Assembly (NCBI GenBank): GCA_030762935.1 | Contig: CM060887.1 | Span: 10,098,501-10,162,500 of the forward strand | Direction of reading: 5' to 3' | DNA length: 64,000 nt | Source: Hymenopus coronatus | Taxonomy: Eukaryota; Arthropoda; Insecta; Mantodea; Hymenopodidae | Shown here: one piece after another, positions 55,568 through 64,000 of the stretch | Layout: every line of letters starts with the position of its first letter | How positions within the stretch are numbered: position 1 is the first letter of the stretch | Made by a program: the position numbers and the translations under genes | Notes under the pieces: model-generated | Told to the model about the DNA's origin: nothing | Seen by the model: the letters and a program-made list of their open reading frames with translations, nothing else | Databases searched by the model: none

Positions 55568-55830
55568 CTCAAAGAATCGAATTTATCACTCATCCGCCGA
55601 ACAGTCCTGATTTGGCATACAAACGCTTCTTTTCATTGCTGAACATCAAGAATAAAATGTGTGCAAACGATTTTCGTCGGCATTAGAAGGCGTTGATGCG
55701 TTCAAAAGTCATGTTTTGGAGGTGACTCAAGTAGATTGGAAAAATGTTATGACAAATGGATCGAAGGCATACAAAACTGTATTGATCATAAAGGAGTGTA
55801 TTTTGAGAAACAATAAAGCAATATTTAATA
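55568..55830 (+). pseudogene. Mariner M4, C-terminal piece
   Basis: ITHPPNSPDLAYKRFFSLLN (third catalytic Asp region; the Asp of the APND/APSD motif is not preserved), IKNKMCANDF, then WKNVMTNGS / DKWIEGIQNCIDHKG in shifted frames and VYFEKQ before the end. This C-terminus (WxKC...RMxKCIxxxGxYFEKQ) is of a different mariner lineage from M1-M3. Frameshifted, dead. Confidence 0.83.
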
Positions 55831-56029
55831 ACTAATTGCTCATTTTATTATTAGACTCAAAATATAAATAGTGCCGCTTGCAGCATAAAACAATTCTAGA
55901 ATTCTTAAACTCACCATACGGTGTTCCCAGAACAGGAATAGCTACAGATTCAGCTACTCACCTGAAACAAACATAGACACACAGTAAGTTTACGGCTCAG
56001 AAATGAATACACCTATTGATCACATAAAA
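55831..56029. other. Spacer
   Basis: Unassigned; could include the M4 3' UTR. Confidence 0.3.
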
Positions 56030-56096
56030 ATATGTGTTACACTCACACGAATTTCTCTAGCTGCTCTGCAAACAAACTTCTTACAAAAGATTAATC
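56030..56096 (-). mobile_element. Family H 3' stub, subfamily B
   Basis: ATGTGTTACACTCACACG and TTTCTCTAGCTGCTCTGCAA, as in 63015-63070. The next plus copy begins at once. Confidence 0.7.
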
Positions 56097-56100
56097 CTTT

Positions 56101-56938
56101 TACTTTCTCTACACGATCTGTGTACATAGTATATAAAGAAGGCATTATAATGCATCCAAAAATTCGATACCGAGATTTCACCGGAAATACATGTTTTGGG
56201 ACCCCCTAAATCCAAAAATAACGCATTTTTGGAAAAAGGTCCCTGTGTGTCAATGGACAGCATAGCTCAAAAACGAAAAGACCGTTGAATACCAAACTTA
56301 GTATTTAAGTTTGCTATCTTCCAAAGATGCGATACAAAGATTTTCAAGAAAATCTCCCCACCCCCAACTACCCTTCACATGGACCTTTTTTCGAAAATTT
56401 TGACTTTCTCAAAAATGGCTCTAACGATTTTGATTAAATTTCATATATTAAAGATATTTACCTGAGAAATAAAAGGTGAATGTTCAATTTTCTGGGAATA
56501 GCCTCTGTAGACTACTTTATTCTGGATGAATTTTACGGAATTTTGCATAACTGCTAAACCGTAAGAGATGGACAAAAGCTTACCAAATAACAAATGTAGA
56601 GCACGTTAAAACACACAATTTATGTTATATACATTTTTTCGTGGAATTGCTCATTTTTAAGATACTACTGGTTTTTCGTTTTAGCTTTGAAAAACTTATC
56701 CTTTTCTCATACAGGAATTTCTTAACTCCTTTCCATACAAAGGAACTTCAGTTACATAGCAACCAGCTTTTGGCTATCGTTTTTACCTATGGAACTCCCT
56801 CATTTTGCTTCTACTTAGAAGGAAGCAAGTAATAAGACTATTTCTGCTAATTAGCATGAAGTAAATAGAAGCATATGCTTTTTAACCACAATTTGTTGCA
56901 GAGATGTAGAGAAAGTCATGTGAATGGAACACATCAGA
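56101..56938 (+). mobile_element. Family H, full length, subfamily A
   Basis: 838 bp. 5' palindrome altered (ACACGATCTGTGTACATAGT), microsatellite nearly lost (GTGTGTCAATG), 3' hairpin perfect at 56918-56938. Confidence 0.88.
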
Positions 56939-56964
56939 TTTTTTTTTCGATTACCATTAATCAA

Positions 56965-57157
56965 ATATCACAATAAGATTTTTAATAAGAATTTGTTGCA
57001 GAGAAGTAGAGAGAGTCATGTGAATGGAACACATCAGATTTTTTGGATATAAGGCACCCTAAAACATATATTTCCGGTGAAATCTCGGTAACGAATTTTT
57101 GCGTGGAGTGCAATACCTTCTCTATACACTATGTACATAGTGCGTGCAGAGAAACTA
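56965..57157. mobile_element. Family H, extra 3' end and a minus 5' end
   Basis: Plus 3' terminus only (56965-57038, second hairpin within 100 bp of the previous one), then a minus 5' part 57043-57157 from the TTGGATATAAGGCACC block to the palindrome. Confidence 0.78.
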
Positions 57158-57161
57158 AAAA

Positions 57162-58085
57162 TCTGATGGGTTACATTCACATGACTTTCTCTATATCTCT
57201 GCAATAATTTTTTTTTTAAAAAGCTTATGGTTCTATTTACTTCCTGCTAATCCAGAAAAAATTAGCAGAAATAGTCTTATTTCTTGCTTCCCTGTAAGTG
57301 GAAGCGAAATAAGGGAGTACCATAGGTTAAAGTGATAGTCAAAAGCTGGTTGCTATGTAACTGAAGTTCCTTTATTAGTATGGACAGGGATTGACAAATC
57401 CCTGTATGTTCTTCACACATGAAATCAAAAACAAAGCTTTTGACTATCACTTTAACCTATGGTACTCCCTTAGTTCGCTTCTACTTACAAGGAAGCAAAT
57501 AATAAGACTATTTCTGCTAATTTTTTCTCGATTGTCATGAAATAAAAGCATAAACTTTATATATATAAAATATAAATTGTGTGTTTTAATGTGATCTACA
57601 ATTGTTGTATGGTAAGTTTTTGTCCATCTCTTACGGTTTAGCAGTTATGCAAAATTCTGTAAAATTGATCCAGAATAAAGTAGTCTTCAGAGGCTATTCC
57701 CAGAAAATTCAAGATATACATTTTATTTGTCTGGTAAATATCTTTAATATATGATATTTTAATCAAAATCGTTAGAGCCATTTTTAAGAAAATCAAAGTT
57801 TTCAAAAAAAGTTACATGTAAAGGGTAGTTTGGGGTAGGGGGATTTTTCTCAAAATCTTTGTGTCGCATCCCTGGCAGATACTAAACATAAATACCAAGT
57901 TTGGTATTTTACCGAGCTTTTGTTTTTGAGTTATCGTGTTCACAGACACACGGGCACACACACACACACGGACCATTTTGTGAAAATGCTTTTTGTGGAC
58001 ACAGGGTGAAATCTCGGTATCGAATTTTTGGTTGGAGTGCAATACCTTCTCTATACACTATGTACATAGTGCGTATAGAGAAAGT
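57162..58085 (-). mobile_element. Family H, full length with an internal inverted piece
   Basis: 924 bp, in tandem with the previous 5' end. A 125-bp plus-strand 3' segment (57437-57560, CTTTTGACTATCACTTTAAC to ATAAAAGCATAAACTT) sits inside the minus copy in place of its own inner segment, facing the matching minus segment at 57172-57360: a local foldback. CA run 57955-57969. Confidence 0.85.
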
Positions 58086-58087
58086 AA

Positions 58088-58380
58088 AAATGTGCGAATT
58101 GAAGTTGGAATTGCTTGAACATCCACCCTATTCACCAGATCTAGTACCCAATACTACCACCTGTTCCCAAACCTCAAAACATTTCTTGGAGGACGAAGAT
58201 TCGTCAGCAACGAGGAGGTCATTGATGTGGTAAACAGCTATTTTGAGGACCTTGATAAATCGCACTACAGAGATGCTTTAATTAAATTAGAACACCGATA
58301 TGAGAAATTGTTAAGCTTTCTGGAGATTATGTTGAGAAATAAAACTAAAACAAAATGTTTTTAAACGCGGTTTTCATAGA
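58088..58380 (+). pseudogene. Mariner M5, C-terminal remnant
   Basis: LEHPPYSPDLVPN, then in a shifted frame YYHLFPNLKTFLGGRRFVSN and EEVIDVVNSYFEDLDKSHYR, then DALIKLEHRYEKLL. This is the end of a mariner transposase (third catalytic region followed by the NLKxFLGGxRFxSNEEV...YF...KLxxRxxKC block). The third Asp lies at the frameshift and is not readable. Joined on the left to the H copy 57162-58085. The right terminus may be near 58380 (AACGCGG ... GGAACTTATC). Confidence 0.85.
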
Positions 58381-59714
58381 GATGCCCGGAACTTATCGTA
58401 GTGTACTCTCTTAACCAAGTAGCGTAGAATTATTTTGGCAGGATATTATAAGGAAAAGGATCCGGTGCAATAGTGTAGGTATGTGGAGACAAAGCGCATA
58501 ATCAGTTGAATTGCTCTCCAGTAGATCTCCGCGGCAGTAAACACGTGGAGACAAATTACAGCAGTTGCCATGAACAAGGAGGGACTGGTAAATGTCGTAA
58601 CGTGTTACGTCACCGTGACAGACAGTAAGAGATGAGACAAACAAGCATGGCATTTGTAACCCATCTCTCTCGTGTCGATCATTTGCTTGTTTAGCCAAAG
58701 CTAAATCACATACCACATATACGTTTGCCTAATGTCGGACGAGCTTATAGGCACAAGTACAACACTATTCAAATCGTTGTTTTAACATCGATAACTCATT
58801 CACGTCTATTACTATTCTAAGATAAAACTGCATTGATATCATTACTTTATTTTGAGTGAATGAATACGTGTATTTATTGAAACACCAGTAGCACACTGTG
58901 ATCTTCATCAATCCTAGGGATTCTGAGACACAACATGGGAAAGAATTGTTCAGAAGAGAAATATAAATCACAGCCAAGAATATAAATTATATCACGAAGA
59001 TAAAATATAAATGTATAGTGAAAATGGGAAGAGTAGAAAAACTTTTAACACGTATAAGTCACGAGCTCGGGGTACAAGATCCGTCACCTGCCGTGCATTG
59101 GCCCGAGGGAAAGGGCTGAGAACTAACGGGACACAAAACAATGATTCCCGCTGGTCAGGCGACAGTGTAAGGCACTTGGTGAAGACCCTCCGAACAACCA
59201 AGATGTAAAATTTAGAATTCGTGATAGAGCCGAACAGGCTACCTTTTAATTGAGAGGCATTGACGAAGAACCTCCGCGATATTGAACGCATGGTGTAACC
59301 CTTAGTTGTGACGGAAATAAGACCGATCATAGTACGAGACATAGCACTGCATCAAACGAATAAATAACAATAGTCGCGTTCGGGTAAAGTGTAACGTCAC
59401 AGTAGAGAATTAAGAAGTATACGCGTGTGTTCTACGGCGGAAAAAGGCCGGACTCAGTTAATAAAGCACTTGTGTCTCACCACAACCTGAAAGAGAGTTT
59501 CCATGCTAATAAAAACCCTGAGTTAAGCCAAATCAAACCTATACCATTCCCGCTAATCAAAACCCGCACCGGTACACGAACCCAGTACCGCCACAGTCCA
59601 CAGGCCGTAGGTGGTTTTGCAATACACAAATTATTAAGCAATAATAAAAAACAAAAAAATTAAAACAGTAAACACGAAAATAAAGGGACAAAGTATTCAA
59701 ATGCAGCAATTTAT
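58381..59714. other. Unassigned 1.3-kb spacer, longest repeat-free stretch
   Basis: No H, SINE or LINE pieces seen. Minus-strand open frames at 58411-58716 and 58992-59342 (101 and 116 codons) and plus frames at 59011 and 59427 show no domain I recognise. Composition is near average with some GC-richer patches. A host gene segment is possible but unsupported. Confidence 0.35.
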
Positions 59715-60458
59715 TACTTCCTCCACAAGTACTATGTACATAGTGAATAGACGATGTATTGTAATGCACCCAAAAATTCGATACTGAGATTTTAGCGGAA
59801 ATACATGTTTTGGGAACCCATGAGTCCAAAAAATAAGCATTTCTGGAAAAAGGTCTGCGTGTGAGGGTCTGTGGACAGCATAGCTCAAAAACGAAAAGAC
59901 CGTTAAATACCAAACTTCGTATTTAAGTTTGGTATCTTCCAAGGGTGCCCCCGAAGATTTTTAGGAAAATCCCCCCACCCCCAACACCTTTTACATGGAA
60001 CTTTTTTTCGAAAATTTTGTTTTTCTAAAAAATGGCTTAAACGATTTTGATTAAAATATCGTATATTAGAGACATTTACCTGACAAATAAAATGTATATC
60101 TTGAATTTTATGGGAATAGTCTCTGAAGGCTATTTTGGGTGAATTTTGAATAACTGCTAAACCGTTAGAGACAGACGAAACACAATAAATGTAGAGCCCA
60201 TTAAAACACGTAATTTTTGTGATATAAATTATCTTCGTGGAGTTGATCGTTTCTGTGACATTCTTTCTTTTTGGTTTTAGCTTTAAAATTTTTTTTCTCA
60301 TGCAGGAATTTGTAACTCTTGTCACTATCACTTTAACGTATAGTACTCCCTTATTTATCTTCTACTTGCATGGAAACAAGTAATAAGACAATTTTTGCTA
60401 AATTTTCTCGATTAGCATGAAGTTAAAAGAAGCATAGCTTTTACCAATAATTTGTTGC
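59715..60458 (+). mobile_element. Family H, plus copy interrupted near its 3' end
   Basis: 5' palindrome with altered arms (CCACAAGTACTATGTACATA), microsatellite lost, runs to AATAATTTGTTGC where SINE S2 is inserted; the last 38 bp follow the SINE. Confidence 0.85.
60454..60458 (+). repeat. Target duplication GTTGC of SINE S2 (left)
   Basis: GTTGC belongs to the H sequence TTTGTTGCAGA and recurs at 60693-60697. Confidence 0.75.
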
Positions 60459-60692
60459 CCGCATGGGTGGTGTGGTGGTAGCGTGTCTGCTTCACATTCA
60501 ACAGGTCGTGAGTTTGAATCTCGCTTGGCGTGAGTTACCCGGATAAGGTTTTTTTTCGGGGTTTTCCCTTATCCTGAGAAGATAAATGTCGAGTAACTTT
60601 TAGCTTCATGGACCCCGAGATCATTTGAGCATCATTTCACTAATTTCATTCATCGTCATTATGACCACCCAGTTAAAGGACGTTAAACTTAA
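60459..60692 (+). mobile_element. SINE S2, full length
   Basis: Head CCCGCATGGGTGGTGTGGTG (A-box-like GGTGTGGTGGTAGCG), B-box-like GAGTTTGAATCTC, complete body (CCGGATAAGG, CTTATCCTGAGAAGATAAAT, CATGGACCCCGAGATCATTT) and tail AAAGGACGTTAAACTTAA. The 5-bp duplication and split H copy prove insertion. The H copy supplies the empty-site sequence. Confidence 0.9.
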
Positions 60693-60730
60693 GTTGCAGA
60701 CATCTAGAGAAAGTCATATGAATAGAAGAC
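60693..60730 (+). mobile_element. Family H 3' terminus after the SINE
   Basis: GTTGCAGACATCTAGAGAAA, GTCATATGAATAGAAGAC: right subterminal repeat and decayed hairpin. Confidence 0.8.
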
Positions 60731-60789
60731 TTTTTGATCAAACATACGAGGGATGATCAGAAACTAAAGTTAAAAAGACTGCAGTAAAA

Positions 60790-60879
60790 GATAAAACATA
60801 TATTTCGGTGAAATCTGGGTATCGAATTTTTGGGTGCAATACAATATCTTCTCTACATAGTATGTGCACAGAAAGTAAA
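60790..60879 (-). mobile_element. Family H 5' terminal fragment
   Basis: GATAAAACATATATTTCGGT to the shortened 5' terminus (CTCTACATAGTATGTGCACA). Confidence 0.7.
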
Positions 60880-61491
60880 AATACACATTATAACAATTAT
60901 TAAAATCCGTTTACAGGCCAAACATACGAGCCCCTGACTACCAAATAATGAAGTGACAACCGCACATCAATAGCACTTTCCGCTTTCGAAATATCTGCGG
61001 TTTAAGTTTCAGGTTATCTGCCCCTGTAGGTATATGCAGAATAAAGAAAGCAACAGCGTTCGCTTGCGTGATTTCTGAATGTAAATTCATCCATTAGACG
61101 TAAAAGCTTAATAGAGAATAAGATGTAGGTTTTACCGAAGTCAGGAGGAAAAGATGGGGCAGAGTAACCGCGCGTTAAGACAACAAACGTAACTTGGATT
61201 ATCTGAGAGAGAATCGGAATTTAAACGCATTACAAGAAGAGCAAACAAGGCGCTCTCTCCTGTTAGCTTTAGATAGTATTTGCTATGTAAATTACTCAGC
61301 TCTGACACAAAACAGAAGTGAACGTTAATGTTTTAAGGCTCTTCCTTATAGGTATATGTTCCAAATCCCCCTGCATCAGCTGACGTCACTTATAATGGGC
61401 CTGGCAAACACCACAAACTCCCCCAACAGAAACATCTTCTCTCTGAATATCAATCACACATTCTAGTAAAACCAATTGCTACAAGTAAAAC
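60880..61491. other. Unassigned spacer
   Basis: About 610 bp. AACATACGAG occurs at 60738 and 60921; the first is followed by GGATGATCAG, reminiscent of a mariner end, but nothing else supports an element. Confidence 0.35.
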
Positions 61492-62267
61492 TTTGATGTG
61501 TTCCACTCACATGATTTTTTCTACATCTCTTGCTTCCTTGGAAGTAGAAGGGAAATAGGGAGTTCCATACGTTAAAGTGAAGTCAAAAGCTGGTTACTAG
61601 GTGACTATATGGACACGAGTTGACAAATTCCTGTACAAGTTTTTCAAAGATGAAACCAAAAACAAGGAATATCTCAAAAACGATCAATTTCACGAAAAAA
61701 TGTATATAAAATAAATTGTGCGTTTTAAGGTGCTCTACATTTTTTGTGTGGTAAGTTTTTGACAATTTCTTATGGTGTAGTAGTTATGCAAATTTCATCC
61801 AGAATAAAGAAGTCTTCAGAGGCTATCCCCAGAAAATTCAACATATACATTTTATTTGTCAGGTAGATATCTTAAAATACGATATTTTAATCAAAATCGT
61901 TAGCCATTTTTTAGAAAATTAAAGCTTCGAAAAAAATTCCATGTAAAGGGTAGTCGGGAGTGGGTGGATTTTCTTTAAAATCTTCGTGTCGCATCCTTGG
62001 AAGATACCAAACCTAAATACCAAGTTTGGTTTTTAACGGACTTTTCGTTTTTGAGCTATGTTGCCACAGACACACACACACACACACACACATACATTCA
62101 GACAGCCAGACAGACAGACACACACACGGACATTTTTCTAAAACTGCTTTTTTTGGATTCAGGAAGTCTCAAAACATGTATTTCCGGTGAAACCTCGGTA
62201 TCGAATTTTTGGGCGCAATACAATACCTTCTCTATACACTATGTGCATAGCACGTATAGAGAAAGTA
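61492..62267 (-). mobile_element. Family H, nearly full length
   Basis: 776 bp. A deletion joins TCTACATCTC to TTGCTTCCTTGG. CA run at 62070-62091 followed by a CAGA-type run to 62125. Palindrome ACTATGTGCATAGC. Confidence 0.85.
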
Positions 62268-63014
62268 AAAATAGCAAGATTTACCCTGCTGCATATTTTA
62301 TCAAATCTCGCGAGAAGTTACGCCAAGTAGCAGAGCAAGCGCGCTAGGAAAGGGAACCTCCTATTTCTCTTGCAGCCCGAAATTCAATTACCTACTATTG
62401 TCTCCACATTCACCAGCACAATTATTTGCCATTATTGTATTACTGGATATTCAAGTGTTTCACTACGATTTTATTATATAACGTGGAGTATTTGAAACGA
62501 AAAATGCTAAATGACATACTCATTTCCAGCCAGAGTGTTCACTATGACGCCCGGGATCGCTGCCTATCGCATCTCCTCACTATGTTATGTGGCACGACGC
62601 AGGAGTAAACTCTATTAACGGGGTGATGGTGCCTGAAGATGAACAAGGATCGATTAGCACGTGGTAAGTAGAGCATCCAGGGTTTAGTCGCTGGTACTCA
62701 TTACCCCGACCCTACTAACAAGTAGGCAAACTTCCAAGCTACGGTCATGTTACACCAATTACATTTTATGCCCCGTCTGTTTATGTAGGTAGTCCACTTC
62801 AATGCACAACTAATGGCAACTGCGTCGAGCTCTTACGTGCTTTTAAGATTCCACGCCAAGAAACATTCACAAACAACTTTATAAGGGGAAGAAACAACCT
62901 TATTCTAACACTATAATATTCTGGGGAAACTCAGTACAAAATAAATAGAGATGTCTTCATCAATGTGAAATTTCACGCACAATTTAAGCGTAAAACAACC
63001 TAAGTAACTAAAAA
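62268..63014. other. Unassigned spacer
   Basis: About 750 bp, no recognised gene or repeat. Confidence 0.35.
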
Positions 63015-63881
63015 TCTGATGTGTTACACTCACATGCCTTTCTCTAGCTACTCTACACACCTCCTACAAAAGATTATTCTTCTTTGTACACAATGCAAAT
63101 AAGTAGGAGATAATAAAGGAATGCGCTATGCTAAAATGATTGTCAAATGTTTTAAAAGCTATCGTTATGCGATTGTCATTGCATATCACTTCTTTGCTTG
63201 GCCAGGAGTAGAACAAAAGAAAAGCGGACACTTCCTGTCTGAGAAAAGTTTAAGTACTTCACAATTGAAAGCAATAACACGGAATATCTCGAAAACGGTT
63301 ACCTCTACAAAAAACGTAAAGGACAAAAATTGTATGTTTTGTCATGAGGTACATTTTTTGTGTATTACGTTTTTTTTTTTTTTCTCTCTCTTACGGTTTA
63401 GCAGTTAAACAAAATTCAGAAAAATTCATCCAGAATAAAGAGGCTATTCCCCAAAAATTCGAGATATACATTTTATTTTGGACATAAATAGCTTTAATAT
63501 ACAGGATTTTAATCAAAATCGTTACAGCCATTTTTAAGAAAATCAACATTTTCGAATTTTTTTCCATGTAAAGGGTAGTTTGTGGTAGGGGGATTTCTTT
63601 GAAAATCTTCGTGTCGCATCCTTGGAAGATACTAAACCTGAATACCAAGTTTGGTATTTAACGGTCTTTTCGTTTTGGGGTCATGCTGTCCACAGACACA
63701 CACACAGACAGACAGACAGACAGACAGACACACACACGGACCTTTTTTTAAAAATGCTTTTTTCGGACTCAGGGGTCCCCAAAACATATATTTCCGGTGA
63801 AATCTCGGTATCGAATTTTTAGTTCAATACAATACCTCCTCTATCCCTATGTACATTGTACATATGGGGCTAGAGAAAGTA
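63015..63881 (-). mobile_element. Family H, full length, subfamily B reference
   Basis: 867 bp and complete at both ends. 3' terminus TCTGATGTGTTACACTC with CTCTAGCTACTCTAC. B-type inner blocks (TTTGCTTGGCCAGGAGTAG). T15 run at about 63370. CA plus GACA tetranucleotide run (63699-63736). 5' palindrome of B type (minus strand: CCCATATGTAC, AAT, GTACATAGGG at 63843-63870). Confidence 0.9.
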
Positions 63882-63895
63882 AAAATAATATCATA

Positions 63896-64000
63896 TCAAC
63901 TCCCGGTCTCAGCTAGAGATCGGGAGATCCGTGGTTCAAATCCCGGCTATGGCATTGAATTTTTCAGTCTGATTCTACCTATCCAACTCCTCTTACACAC
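63896..64000 (+). mobile_element. tRNA-like SINE fragment at the window edge
   Basis: GTGGTTCAAATCCCGGC is a good B box and GGCATTGAATTTTTCAGTCT follows. Similar in layout to S4 (GGGTTCGAGTCCCGTCTTGG then GCATGTG). The A-box side is not convincing. Cut by the end of the window. Confidence 0.5.

Noticed and set aside
58992..59342. A 116-codon minus-strand frame as a host gene
   Set aside because: No recognisable domain, and plus-strand frames overlap it; length is within chance expectation.
60738..60930. A mariner with ACATACGAG ends
   Set aside because: The two ACATACGAG motifs are in the same orientation and no transposase or matching end lies between them.

Overview
This window is non-coding, repeat-saturated animal DNA, most likely from an arthropod with a large genome. 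The reasons are AT-rich sequence, microsatellites, several broken mariner-type transposases (D34D type), jockey/CR1-like LINE fragments, several tRNA-derived SINEs, and no host gene I can recognise. I cannot name the species; an insect is the best guess and nothing more. No rRNA, functional tRNA gene, CRISPR array, operon or virus was seen.

About 35 kb of the 64 kb (sum of intervals drawn by eye) belongs to one repeat family, here called family H. It has about 60 copies or pieces on both strands. A complete copy is about 0.82-0.89 kb and has no convincing gene. I orient it so that the left end carries ACTTTCTCTACA followed by a large imperfect palindrome centred on ACTATGTACATAGT. A GT/CA microsatellite lies near position 130-200, and a conserved 20-nt inverted repeat follows it. 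The right end carries the inverse motif TGTAGAGAAAGT, then a short terminal hairpin (ATGTG/CACAT) and CAGA. Copies sit between runs of T, show no target duplication, and often lie head-to-tail. These traits fit the known HINE/DINE-1 class, the non-autonomous relatives of Helentrons (rolling-circle transposons). The assignment is inference: no Rep/helicase gene is in the window. At least two subfamilies exist, A (the majority) and B (for example 2890-3772, 31609-32489, 63015-63881).

Layout: 1-10 kb holds H copies, a LINE tail (3778-4027) and a SINE (7668-7834). 10-12 kb holds an exact-looking 235-bp direct duplication and further dispersed repeats. 12-19.4 kb holds H copies, two SINEs and a LINE reverse-transcriptase remnant. 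20.05-22.4 kb is a 2.36-kb degenerate trinucleotide array. 22.5-25.5 kb holds H copies ending at a SINE with a 15-bp target duplication. 25.8-29.6 kb holds a LINE inserted in another LINE, which is itself cut by an H copy. 29.6-32.5 kb holds H copies. 32.5-33.15, 43.7-44.4 and 51.5-52.2 kb are three copies of a mariner with unusually long inverted ends. 35-46 kb is mixed H copies and nested SINEs. 44.7-45.1 kb is a second Tc1/mariner-type remnant. 53.9-55.8 kb is a third mariner cut into three pieces by two H copies. 58.1-58.4 kb is a fourth mariner tail. The rest is H copies and unassigned spacer.

The elements do not work together as a pathway. The window is a record of nested insertions. 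The main interest is the architecture of family H (tandem arrays, inverted dimers, covarying terminal palindrome, alternative internal hairpins) and the palindromised mariner family.
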